64,000 nt of DNA from Trichosporon coremiiforme (lineage: Eukaryota; Basidiomycota; Tremellomycetes; Trichosporonales; Trichosporonaceae). Both the position numbers and the translations under genes were made by a program. The stretch covers positions 372,023 to 436,022 of the forward strand of contig BCJJ01000009.1 of the NCBI GenBank assembly GCA_039545355.1. The letters run 5' to 3'. A model generated the notes under the pieces. That model was not told the origin of the DNA, searched no databases, and saw nothing but the letters and a program-made list of their open reading frames with translations. Positions 35,754-46,461 of this stretch are shown here, piece after piece; positions within the stretch are counted from its first letter, which is position 1, and every line of letters begins with the position of its first letter.

Positions 35754-36316
35754 CCAGGACCTCGGTGTAGGTCTTACCCCCACTTTCATCTTTCTCTTTG
35801 GTGTCATGAATCACATGCATAACACATGGGTTTGAGCGAGCGCAGCCAGCGGTGAGGAAGCGTGAAGGCACTCAAGACCTAGTTACCCACCCTGGGCGTA
35901 TCTTCCCACACGCACCCTGTCACTTCGACGGCGTGATTGGCGGAAATGGCCCGTTGATACAAGCAGGGGTGTGTGGGATTAAGGAGTGCTTAATGAAGAG
36001 ATCAGCACGGCACAGACGGCAGACGCAGCCGACGCGGCACACGCGGCACACGCGGCACGGCGGGCTCGTCTCCGACATCGGTCCAAAGCCTGGATGGTAA
36101 ACAGCGTTGCAGCGGCAAAGGTAATGTAAGCAGCCATGTGGCCATTCTGGAGAAGTGGCGAATGGGAAGTCGAGTTGCGTCGCCTAAATGCAAAGTGTCC
36201 GCGGCCGGCATAAAGTCAATACAAGGAAGATGGCATTCGAAATGCAACACATGTTGAGTGGACTGAGGTGGTGTACTGCGGATGGGCAAGGAGAAGGGGG
36301 TGCATGCTGAGCGTGG

Positions 36317-36341
36317 CATACTGAGCGAGTCGCTCAGTATG
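36317..36341. repeat. perfect 11-bp inverted repeat with 3-base loop
   Basis: CATACTGAGCG is followed by AGT and then its exact reverse complement CGCTCAGTATG. The right arm is partly repeated once more directly after it (TCGCTCAGTATG, to 36353). It can form a hairpin or bind a dimeric protein. It lies in noncoding DNA about 560 bases past the transcription-factor stop. Confidence 0.8.
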
Positions 36342-38613
36342 TCGCTCAGTATGCACCGGCATGTCCCAGCATCAATGGGAGAAGAATGAATCGTGAACGA
36401 GGGGGTTCTGCCTATTCTCACTTGGTGGCATGCAGATCCACAGCACTTCATTAACGGGCCAAATGGACCGAAGGGACCGAACAAAGCGGGGGGCGACGAT
36501 CTACGCCGAGCAGCCCTCGGCGTTCGGGCCGTGCTACGGTCGGGGGGATCGCAGGGGAGGAGCGGTGCCTCTTCCCCCCGCTCATTGACTACTCGAACCT
36601 CCCGTAGCTAGAGTGGCGGAAACGAGTGAGGCAAAGGGGATGGAAGTCCGGGCCGGAGAGTTTCAGAGAGTTTCACGAGGTTCATAAACGTCCCGCGAGG
36701 TCTGCAGAAGGGAACGAAGCGTGCGCAGTGAAAGAGCCCTGGAGGCACAGTACCGTCCAAGTACGGCTCAGCCGAAGAACGCAACCTCGCTTGGGAGATT
36801 TGCAGTCCTCGTGTCCTTGTGCCCGTCATGGCTGATGTTCGCGCCTGATGCAGTAATCGACAGTCAGAAGACAATCCAGGCGAATGTCAGGAAGAAGTGC
36901 TGTCAGGCAGACTACTCGTCGCGACAGGAGGAGGATAACCGTGATATCGGCCTGAACACCCTACTGATTGGGAAGTGGCAGACGAGACGTTCTGCCCGCG
37001 CTGCGCTCTGCTGCCGCCCGTCCGATATGGGGCACAGACTGAATGGAACTCGGCGAATGCTCAGCCAGTGACGTGCATACAGGTTCTGGCTCTGGCCATA
37101 TGACGGTCGTCGTTGCGTCTCAGCGCATGCCCCCTTCCCCTCAGCCAAGGGGAAAGGAAGAGTGGGGGCCCGGCGAATGAGTTTCAACCCGCTGGCCAGC
37201 CGCGACCTCGGTCTTCAACCAGCCAAAAAAGGGCGTGACTGACTTCTGAAGGCAAACCCGACACAAAAAACTCGTCGGCACTGTCGGGTTTCGGTTCGGA
37301 CGTCGGTTTCGGGTGGGGGGATGTCTAGATTCATGATCGACACCCCACCCACACTTCTCGGCAATGTCATAACGTCACACCGGGGCACAAGTCAGTCGCG
37401 ACCATCGTCGATCTGATGTATCGTCACTCCCCACTTGCATCACTTGGACCGTTGAATGGGGCCGAGCCGAGACTGGCCCCGCCGGCCAGCCCCAGCAAGC
37501 AGCCGCTCTGGACGTCGCTACACGCTGCATGCTGCTGTTGGAACTACCGCTACTACCGCTGGATACCCGGACCGAGGCTCCGTCCTCGGCGTGAACATGT
37601 CCTGGCTCAAGGCGCGGCCCCACCTCCTCGCCCTTCTCCCCACCCCGGCCCCGCGACCTCCGCTCGTCCCGCGGCGTGTCTGGCCCATTGACCTGAGGTC
37701 TGGCCCCCCGTGTCAACGTCTGCTCGTGATGGCTGGGAACGAGGAATAAGCTCAGAGACATGGCGATGATCGTCGATCGACCAAGCTCGACCGAAGCCGG
37801 TTTCTCGGCCTCGCTGGGATGGGGGGCAGTGTCCTGGATTCCCGCTGCTCGGCGTCGGACGTCGCGGCGTCTTTCGGTCTTGTCGGCTGTCAGGTTCGGC
37901 TACTCAGCCACAGCTACTCGGCCTCAGCAGGGCCGGCCCTGCCTCGCACTGACCTCCCATCACGTGGTGATATCGGAGATGACAGCGATGATGGCGAGCA
38001 GTTGCTGAGGGGATGGTGGGCACCGAGATCAGTTGACAGAGCCCGTCATAACGATGCGACACACATCCGTTACAACCTCAGTCCAGTTTGAACCCAATGG
38101 GATCAGTGCATCCCGAGAGAGCGTGGGGAAGTGCCAGCCTATCGCAGGAGGCCGTGGGAGCAGTAAGTACTCATCCCAAAAGGCTGGGGAAAAGTGCGAA
38201 ACTGCGAGAGCGAGAGGCTGTCTCCGACCCTTCGCGGACAGAAGTTCAAACCACTGTCCCGGGAGACCAGGGGAAACGGACAGCTTGTCCTGACAGCGTG
38301 TGGGGGAAGAGATTACTTCACTCATTGGTCATTGGATGTCATGTCGAGTTGCTGGGTCCAAATACCTCAAGTGGCGGTCAGAGTCAGGTGTGGCTCTGCA
38401 TTCTTGATCATCTTTGCAAGCCAGTTTCGTATGAGTCGACCTCAATCTACCAATTGATGCAGCACTTGACCGACCGCCAAGCTTTGCTCTGGCGCTTTGC
38501 TGTGGCACCACTGATTGCGAGCTTATCCGGCTGCGACTCACCCAACTCACATTTCCTGGGATCGCCTGATTGGTGATTACCGCCTGGAGTCTAACGCCGG
38601 GTGTCATCAGGGG

Positions 38614-38658
38614 CCCTCATGTCCCTCATGTCCCTCATGTCCCCCATGTCCCTCATGC
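38614..38658. repeat. 9-bp tandem repeat (CCCTCATGT)
   Basis: About five units of CCCTCATGT, one with CCC in place of CTC. It lies in noncoding sequence with no visible link to a gene. Confidence 0.8.
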
Positions 38659-39373
38659 CACTGACCGCTCGTGTCGTATGACACGCCAAGTTTGTAAACG
38701 TTGCATTGATGTCAGCTAGAGCTCATGACGTGTAGCTTTCGGTGCATCATGCAGATGAGCAAGGGCGGTATCGATACAACGAAAGGGGATGGAAGTCTTA
38801 CGAGAGCCATCGCTGATGCTTTCCAGCGCACGATCATATGGCGAGCGAAGTCTCGGCCCGCAAGGGCAGTCTGTTGTGAGCTTCGCTAGCGACATTGTCA
38901 GCGCAGCGCTGCGTCCGGCATTCAGTATCCAGTACGTCCCTGCTCGAGTGAGTTGGTCATCGATCCCGTCATCTTACATCACGTGCGGCTGCCAGTCTCC
39001 TTGGTCCGATCTGAGATATGTCAGTGCTCGATCTGGCCGCCCTCCTTCACGAGGCTTGTTGATTAAACTTCGTCAGGCATGTATCGCCTTTCGTCGTTCC
39101 TTTCGCTACGGTGCCCTGAGTGTCCGTTAAAAAGACTACAACTGTGATCTTACAAAGGGCTGAGCCAAGGTTGAACTTGATATGCAGGAACTGGTGCTAC
39201 GCGGAGACTTGCCGCCGGCTTACTCAGGAACATCGTGGTTCCAACGAGGGAGCTGGCGGGGGTCGACGGCGTCGGTCGTCGTCTTTCTCCACTTGGCGAC
39301 TCTGGCCCTGGGAGGCGTGATGTCGGGGGGTACAGGACGAGCACCGGTGGGGACATCGGTCGGCTCAAGGTAG

Positions 39374-40503
39374 TCAATGACAGTGCCCCCCCCCGACATC
39401 GCGCTTGGGGTGGCGGACCATCTGAGGCTCGCCAGCATCGTTCGACTCGCGCCCAGCGCGGTCAGAGGTGTCTGAGTGAAGATCGACAATCTCCATGTCG
39501 CAGGTATGGCGAGCGCGGCGGATCTGGTCGGGAGGTGTACGAGGGGGCGAGGGGGTGGGGGGGCGTGAGGGGGTGCTGGTGGGCGAGACGAGGGGAGGGT
39601 CAACGGGCGGAGGCGGGGTGCAGCAACGAGGCATCTCGATCGGGCCGTCAGAAGGCGGCCCACCGGCACGGTCGCCGGACCCAGCGTTGCGAGCGTTACC
39701 GTCGGGATCGTCCTCAAAGTGGACGTGGCCGTTAGCGAGATCGGCATCGTTCCGGTGCAGCAGCTCGAAATACAGCTCCTTGCTGAACCAGACAAGGGGG
39801 ATTCCGAGGAACATGACCAGAAACGTGGCGAGTTGCAGCTTCAGAATTAGGCCCAGGGGCGAGACCTTGAGGTCGGGCGCGTTCACCTTTAAGTCGCTGT
39901 GGATGCCGGTGAAGACGATCCAACCAGTCACCACCGTGATGAGAATTACCAGGGTGGCGAAGACATGGGCGCCGAGGGGGTGGTGGGCAAGATGGCAGGC
40001 GATGGCAAAGGCGAGCACGCCGGCCGTAACGGAAGACATGGCAAGCCCACGGGTATGAAGAGCCCACTTGGCGTCAATGGCGACGCCGTAGGTCTCCCAC
40101 ACCGCGTGGGTGATGTTGTACCCAATGTCCTCGACCGTGCGGGTCAGCTCGTCGACGTCGGGGTGAGAGGGGTCGTGGACGATACGATGGGCGTAGCCCA
40201 GAGCGCCGAAACAGAGAGCGGAGCCACCGATGCTATGCTCGCGGACGGACGCATAACAGATATCGGTGACGATAATGCCGGAGACTGAGGTTAGCACATC
40301 GCTGCCCTAAGAATAGCGGGCTACAAAAGTAACAACATGGAGGAACACGAATTCTCACAGGACGAAAGCATGAACAGAGTCCAAGCCAAAACAAGACCAA
40401 CCGTCACCATGGCGTAGGTCGTGCCAGCGAGCTGGCGGACCATCTCCACGCTCCATCCGGGAAACCGGTTCTGGCGGGCTAGGCGGTCCGCAGGGTTCTC
40501 CAT
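39374..40503 (-). CDS. four-TM membrane protein, diverged SUR7/PalI-like (paralog A)
   Basis: Exons 40503-40359 and 40284-39374 (intron 74 nt, branch GCTAAC) give 351 residues. TM1 is about 31-55 (MVTVGLVLAWTLFML, joined across the intron as SSFSGIIV). The outer loop contains LCFGALGYA and, later, IGYNI, echoing the LGxxGYC ... GY pattern of the SUR7/PalI group but without the second cysteine. TM2 to TM4 follow (AGVLAFAIACHLA, FATLVILITVVTGWIVF, LATFLVMFLGIPLVWF). The long C-terminal tail is Pro/Ser-rich. It shares LCFGxxGY, GYNI, RG(L/F)AM and the position and phase of intron 1 with the next gene upstream on the same strand, so the two are tandem paralogs. Function unknown; plasma membrane is likely. 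Confidence 0.75.
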
Positions 40504-41654
40504 TCTGAACTCTTAACGAAGGAGGAGAAGTTGAGGTGCTGAGTGAAAGCGTGGAAGGTAAGAAGGCGTCGACTAGGTGTCGAGAGGAGGCGGTTAAAGA
40601 AGGATGGGAAGGATGAACGTGAACATGTATAAGTGGGAAGGAAGAGTGAGCGGCGACACTTATGCCTTCGTGACCAGTTCTGAGGTTGGTGCACAATGCG
40701 GAACACGCTCGCCTCTATGCCAAGCGCGTGTGGCAGCAAACGGCGAGCCCGAGGGGGGCGAGCGTGCACGTGTGCTACGGAGGGCCGAAGTTATCGTGTG
40801 CCGCCAAAATCACCGCAAGTGAGCCTGGAGAACGCAACACTTCGTGCTTCTCTTGTGTGGATGGGCGCGTCGTTTGGGTCGAGGTTCGGGTTGTCATGAA
40901 GCTGTCCTTTGCCTCTGGCGGTCTCAGGTGACGGACGGTGGTGCGCGGTCGTGACTGATATGCTGTCGGCCACTTGGGATACAACACTCTAAGAGCGTGG
41001 GAGCCCCGTAGCTCGTCGTGGGTCTGTCCATCGAACGAGGTGCGGGTGGCCAGCCGTGGCTCAAGCCTCTCCTCGCCACTCGCTAAGAGGACGTGATGGA
41101 CAACGCTTCATGCGGCGAAGGTGGCTGCATGGAAACCGCGGCGAGAAGAGCACCAAGTCGTCTTTCTTGGGAGCGCACATGCCCTGTATGAGCTGACAGT
41201 GGACGGATCGACCTCTGCCGCGGCGCTTCGTGGTTGACAACGACACACAACATCGAGCGCACAGAAGTCCGTCACTCCATCCTAAGCACACACACGCACA
41301 TCCTCCACCACCAGCCTCTCATAACAACACTTCACCTTTCAACAATGTGCGGCATTGAAGCAATGGTTATGGGCTACAGACATGCACAAAGGCTACGGAA
41401 TTAGGAACAGGGAGACAGTTCGAGGCAATCTCAGCGAGTTTTGAGATTTTTCACCTGATTTCGCCGGCGTGTGGGGCGCTCTGCTGCTTGGCGCATTAAT
41501 GGTTGCGGGGTGGGTATACGAAAGCCTGGAGTGATGTGGTGAGCCTGGAAATGGGAGAGCTCTGTCTGGCCTGCAGCAGTGCTTTGCGGTGTGTGGCCTC
41601 GGGTGAAGAGGCTGGTGGAATGAACACGGGGACGAACCAGACGCAGGCCGCGAT
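40504..41654. other. intergenic region between the two four-TM paralogs
   Basis: Holds the promoter of paralog A and the 3' flank of paralog B. No gene seen. Confidence 0.5.
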
Positions 41655-42708
41655 TTAACGCTGGAGATGGTGCCAGTCCTCTCCATACGCCTGGCGAGGA
41701 TGGACATCCATGCCAGGGGCGATGTAGATAGATGACGGCGGGGTGACGGGGCTAGTGACGTTCATGCCGTCCTGGGTGTGGAAGTAGTACGGGAAGGCGT
41801 GCTCGTCCGCTGTAGGTCCGGGACGGCGGTTGATGGGTGGCGTGCGGAGCTCGTGAGACCTCTGCTCGAAGATGTCCTCGCGGAGGTCCATGAGGAGGGC
41901 CGTCGCGAGCGCACCCCAGAACACAAACAGGGAGAGGAGCTGGAGCCAAGCGAGGGCGCCGACGGGCGAGACCTTGAAGTGCCCCGCATGCTCCTTGCCC
42001 TGCTGGATGAGAGTGTTGCGCGCACCGACGAAGACGGCGAGGTTGATCGCGACGGGGATGATGTTAAAGAACATGAGGTAGACGTGGACCGTCGTTCCGA
42101 GGCCGGACATGGGATGCTGCTCCGGCATGGACGGGAAGAGGTCGGCGGCGAGAGCGCCGATATAGAAGAAGAGGACGACTGGATGTCAGCACACGATTGT
42201 CTGCGGTGACATACTGGTCCAGATGTAGGTCATGGCGAAACCGCGAGTGACGGGGCCCAGCTTCATGTTGAGATCGGGGTAATCGGTGGCGTTGCGCAGA
42301 ACCTCCATGATGTTGTACCCGTGGTTGGAGACAGTAGTGTTGATAGAACGGTCGTAGTACCCGTGCAGGCCGAAGCAGAGGTCGACCCCCTCTGGGCCGG
42401 GAACGTAGGGCTCGTTGCGGATGTGCAGCATGCACGAAGAGTGCATCTGGGGGCCGATGGCCGTGACTGGAGTCAGCAAGGCGGAGTAAGCAATAGCACT
42501 TACAACAGCTGACGATCCAGACGATGAAGCAACCGAGCAGCAGACCGACCATGATCCAACGGCTGCGCTCTCCCTTGTTGCCGAGGACGGCGGGGCGGCG
42601 GTTCGACTCGCGCCACTGGCCGACATACGTGTCCATAACATCCTCGGGGAAGTAGATCGTTGACCTGGTCTCTTCAGTCCAGGCGCCTCCTGGGCCGCGG
42701 CGAACCAT
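41655..42708 (-). CDS. four-TM membrane protein, diverged SUR7/PalI-like (paralog B)
   Basis: Exons 42708-42504, 42466-42215 and 42178-41655 (introns 37 and 36 nt) give 326 residues. TM1 is WIMVGLLLGCFIVWIVSC, interrupted by intron 1 in the same phase as in paralog A (T|TC, Phe). The outer loop has LCFGLHGYYDR, an NTT glycosylation site and GYNIMEVL. TM2 crosses intron 2 (FAMTYIWTIVLFFYIGALAA), TM3 is VYLMFFNIIPVAINLAVFVG and TM4 is LQLLSLFVFWGALATALL. A short cytoplasmic tail rich in Pro and Tyr ends the protein. Intron 2 is absent from paralog A. Family relation to SUR7/PalI is inferred from topology and the loop motif only. Confidence 0.75.
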
Positions 42709-43475
42709 GTTGTCTACTGCTGTTGGGTGTCCTGGTGATGTAGGTGGGTAGGTTAGGCAATTGCGTCGGGGAGATACGAAGAGAAGTTGAAGCGACACCT
42801 AGCGAAGTGGTGTTGAGGAGATACCCAAGTGGGATGATGTGAGGAAAAGGAGGAAAAGAGGGGGGAAGTATCGAGGGGAATGTAGAGAAGGAGAAAGCCA
42901 AGATAGAACGACGGCGTCTTACAACCGAACCGTTCCAAAGCGCTCTCGAAGCATCAGCAGTATCAAGGGCATGGGTGCTGTGTGACTCCGGCATACTCTG
43001 ATGTGGACACACAACGCGCAAGCCGATGAGTGGACATGACCCGACTTGGAAGTGGTGGTGCTCAGTGCCACACACAAGGGTGCGAGCTGAATCGGGCCCG
43101 GTCTCGGGATGCTTGGTATCGAAGCCAAGCCGGGGGGACCTTACCAGGCTCGTTCGATCCTCTGTGTGATGAACAAGGTGAGATATGGTATTGCGAGACA
43201 CGGCCTTGCTCAATCACACCTCCATTCTCCCGGTATATGGGAGGGCCGCAGTGGCGCAGTTGTCCGCACTCAGTCGCGTAGCACTTGGCCCGTAACGCCG
43301 GCTCTCCTCGACGGCCTGGAGCTGTCACTCGTAGGCATTACCCATCACATCGTCCCCTAAGTTTATTAGCCCCTTGCTACAAGCCATCGCCGGCTCTGTC
43401 CCTGCTCGCCAAAAGTAATAAACAAATGGCCCTTGGTACCATCCCCCGCAGGATCAGGTGGCGCCAGTGATGACA
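42709..43475. other. intergenic region
   Basis: Promoter side of paralog B and the 3' flank of the tRNA-Phe gene. No coding feature is visible. Confidence 0.5.
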
Positions 43476-43561
43476 TGGGACGAGGGCGGATCGAACGCCC
43501 GACCTCAAGAATTGACTTCTGAAGCTTCACTCTCGCGCTCTCCCAACTGAGCTATCATCCC
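43476..43561 (-). tRNA. tRNA-Phe(GAA) with 13-nt intron
   Basis: On the minus strand an 86-base tRNA: acceptor GGGATGA pairs with TCGTCCC (one G:U pair). The D arm is GCTCAGTTGGGAGAGC. The anticodon stem is CGAGA/TCTTG with loop GTGAAG before the intron, and the T arm is GGGCG-TTCGATC-CGCCC. The intron of 13 bases follows the base after anticodon GAA and contains TTC able to pair with it. The spliced length is 73 bases. Confidence 0.92.
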
Positions 43562-43897
43562 AAGGTATGTTCGGCGATGAGCACCTCGGGCGACGTTCGG
43601 AGCAGGTTGCGGTGATGCAGGGTGGGGACTGCTCGACCGAGATGTGGCAAGAAAGACTGGAGGTTGAAGTGCACAGCGGGATTCAAGTTGTGAGGAGGTG
43701 ATGGCGGGGTTGAGGGCGTCGAAAACGTCGAAAACGGAGGAGGCGCATGGCTGTATGGGGCGCATCCCTCGATATTCGATGTTTCACCTGATTGTTCTTC
43801 GCCACTCCACTTTTTGACCACCTTACGAGCCTCACAATTTATCGCATGGACTAATAATCAATGCCGCACCCCGCCGAACATCGGCTTCAGGAGCCAC

Positions 43898-43981
43898 GCC
43901 CCTATAGTATAATGGTTAGTACGCGAGTCTCATATGCTCAATTGCAATCTCTAGATCTCAGTTCGATTCTGAGTGGGGGCA
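43898..43981 (+). tRNA. tRNA-like gene, anticodon uncertain (CAT by spacing)
   Basis: Acceptor GCCCCTA pairs with TGGGGGC (one T:G pair). The D stem is GTAT/GTAC and the T arm CTCAG-TTCGATT-CTGAG is perfect, with good A and B boxes. Normal spacing gives the loop CTCATA, so anticodon CAT (Met). If an 11-base intron follows, the anticodon stem CGAGT/ATCTC has two mismatches. Without an intron the stem CGAGT/GCTCA is good but the variable arm is unusually long. The D arm and flanks resemble fungal tRNA-Glu and tRNA-His more than tRNA-Met. It is either an unusual intron-bearing tRNA or a pseudogene. Confidence 0.6.
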
Positions 43982-44489
43982 AGAAATAACTCTTTTGGCC
44001 TCTTGGGCAGGTCGCCTGTTGTTTTGAGAGCAAGGACGACGAGAATGGAGTGATACGCTCAGCAGAACGGTGCAGAAGTGCCACTCAGTCCGCCATGCGT
44101 GATCTAGCGCTGTTTTGACGCCCGAGACTAAGATTCTTCATCTAACTTGCCCCCGGATTCCTGAAACGTGCCCCGCCGTTCGTTCCGGCGCCGTTCCACG
44201 CGGTGTTCTAACGACGTTCTTTGCACCCCTCATCATGCTATCACTCGCTAGAACTGGTCTTGTACTCGTCTGCAACCTCGGTCTCAACAACAATGTCGAC
44301 GACGACTGACCCTCCTCATTAAACATGGAGCGAGAGTGGATCTAGCGCGCTAATGAGTCACCCAACTCCGGCTATTCGGGTACTTGCCCGGCCAACGCCG
44401 CCGCCCGCCGGCTAGCGACAACATTCCAGCCCACAACCGCAACGACATTTCTCTCCTTCCCTCAACTCCACTCTCCATCTACAGCAACA
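43982..44489. other. intergenic region upstream of the hydroxyacyl-CoA dehydrogenase gene
   Basis: Contains the tRNA 3' flank and the CT-rich promoter and leader of the next gene. No other feature is visible. Confidence 0.5.
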
Positions 44490-46029
44490 ATGTCGGCCAC
44501 AAAGCGTTTGCAGACGATCCAGTCGCACCTCTCCACCGCCCCTGCCGCTGGATCCGGCACTGTCTCCAAGCCCGAGATCAAGGTTGTCGCCGTGTACGGC
44601 GCTGGCCTGATGGGCGCTGGCATTGCGCAGGTTGCGGCGTTTGCGGGCTACGACGTGCGTCTCTGGGACGTCAACGACAAGGCCCTTGAGTAAGCTGACA
44701 CTAGTACTCCGCGGCTGACAGACAGGAAAGGCCTCGCTATTATCCGCAAGTCCTCTGAGCGTATTGCGAAGCACATGGCGCCCGAGGGCACGGACACGGC
44801 GCCCATCATCGATGGTGTCGTCAAGGCTATCAAGATGACAACTGACCGGTGGGTTGTTCTTGGACGCCGCTATGTTTCTCATTTCTGGACAGCTGTTTCA
44901 TGGTCAGCTGTAGCGGTCTCCTCCTAAATATCGCGCTGTCATTAGCTGACCCTAGCGCCGAGGCTGTTAAGGACGCCGACCTCGTCATCGAGGCCATCAT
45001 CGAGGATCTCGCAATCAAGCAGGACTTCTTCAAGTACCTCGACACCGTTGCCAAGTGAGCTTCATAACCCAGGTAAAAGCTGATATCAGGCCCTCATGCA
45101 TCTTCACGTCGAACACGAGCGGTCTCCTCATCAAGGAGATCAACGCCAAGTGCCCGACCGAGCGTAAGAAGCGTTTCGGGGGTTTGCACTTCTTCAATCG
45201 TGAGTCAGCCGGAGTGAAGCCGCAAACTGGCGCCCCCTTCATTCTCACGGCTGCCCCCCATCTCAACCCTCTGTTCACTCGAGCATGAGGGGGATGGAGA
45301 CAGCCAGATCCCAGCTCTCCAGTGGTGTGTAACAGCTAACATCCAGCCGTCCCCGTGATGCGTCTCGTCGAAGTCATCCGGACCGAGGACACTCTCCCGG
45401 AGGTAGACGACGCGCTGTTCGCCTTCGGCAAGTCGCTGAAGAAGAAGCCAATCCGCGCCAAGGACACGCCCGGGTTCATCGTGAACCGGCTCCTGATGCC
45501 GCTGAACCGCGAGGCGATCCGGATGGTTGAGCGCGGCGACGCGACGTTCCAGGACGTCGACACCGCCATGAAGCTCGGTGCGGGGCACCCCATGGGCGTG
45601 AGTACGACGAGGCCACGAGTCTCTCGCAGGGAGAGCGAGACAGCGGAGAGTCACTTTGGTCCACAGGCAATGCATCACTCAGGACCGTATGCTCTCTGGG
45701 AGCGCAAAGCCACGAAATCTGATGTACACAAGCTGACTAGCAGCCCTTCGAGCTCTTCGACTACGTCGGTCTCGGTAAGTTCCACCGTCTTGTCTTCTGC
45801 ATACCTTTCCCAGCTGTGGGGCGCACAAGTGTTAGCTGACGACACAGACACGACCGTCCTCGTCGGCAAGGGCTGGGTCAAGCGCGCCGAGCAGGGCTAC
45901 ATCCCCAAAGCCTACGTCGAGCCGCAGGGGACTCTGATCCAGGACCTGGTTGCGCAGGGCAAGCTTGGCCGAAAGTCGGGTGAGGGCTTCTACAAGTATG
46001 AGCAGAAGGGGAAGAAGTCTCTCACTTAA
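44490..46029 (+). CDS. L-3-hydroxyacyl-CoA dehydrogenase
   Basis: Oxidises 3-hydroxyacyl-CoA to 3-ketoacyl-CoA with NAD in beta-oxidation; the related 3-hydroxybutyryl-CoA dehydrogenase is the alternative. Seven exons (44490-44689, 44726-44848, 44956-45054, 45090-45199, 45347-45597, 45744-45774, 45848-46029) give 331 residues. The NAD-binding Rossmann motif is GAGLMGAG (37-44), followed by VRLWD. The substrate and catalytic parts are [10 protein letters not shown], then [17 protein letters not shown] with the catalytic His at about 174, and [19 protein letters not shown]. Exon 6 is only 31 nt ([10 protein letters not shown]). No C-terminal SKL-type peroxisomal signal (it ends KKSLT); the N-terminus could be a weak mitochondrial presequence. 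Every intron has a CTGAC or CTAAC branch near the acceptor. Confidence 0.95.
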
Positions 46030-46461
46030 ACACGACCGAGGTTCTGATCAAGTGAGACTTAGACTGGCGATGACTGTTAGAGCGGAGAATGTATGGTTTG
46101 TATTCCCCAGCGAGTCGAGATCCACCGGTGAGATCCAAGTCGATCACGAGAGCCCCCATACTTCGCGTATATCGAATTGCAGCCTCAAGAGCTTGCTACC
46201 AACATTGACGGTCGGGCGATGCCACTCCGTTTGATGCACTTACGCGTTGACACCTTGCGACAATGCACTGCCCCTGTTGCGCTTGGCCATCACAGGACAC
46301 CACCCCATTGTGTCTGTTCCGCATCCGCCAAGGAGCGATGCACAAGCTGGTGGCGTTGAGCATCGGCATTGGTGAGAAGTGCACTGCAAGCGTTGAGACG
46401 CGTACTGAAGAGAAATATTTACCCACTGACGAGCCTCAACCGGCCATCACACCTCTCCACC
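46030..46461. other. intergenic region upstream of the Gag-like array
   Basis: Between the dehydrogenase stop and the first Gag-like gene. No LTR-like terminal repeat is seen. The leader just before the ATG is CT/CA-rich. Confidence 0.5.

Larger units (their letters stand above)
35754..39373. other. second gene-poor stretch of about 3.6 kb
   Basis: No convincing coding sequence on either strand. Contains a perfect inverted repeat at 36317-36341 and a 9-bp tandem repeat near 38614 (both listed). The longest frames overlap one another in several phases and lack motifs. Confidence 0.5.

Noticed and set aside
36608..36874. Minus-strand region resembling a tRNA-Cys anticodon loop (CTGCAAA)
   Set aside because: No matching acceptor or T arm and no B box; the resemblance is limited to one loop.
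44115..44309. 64-codon + strand frame with a hydrophobic stretch
   Set aside because: Lies in the promoter of the dehydrogenase gene, short, with no conserved feature.
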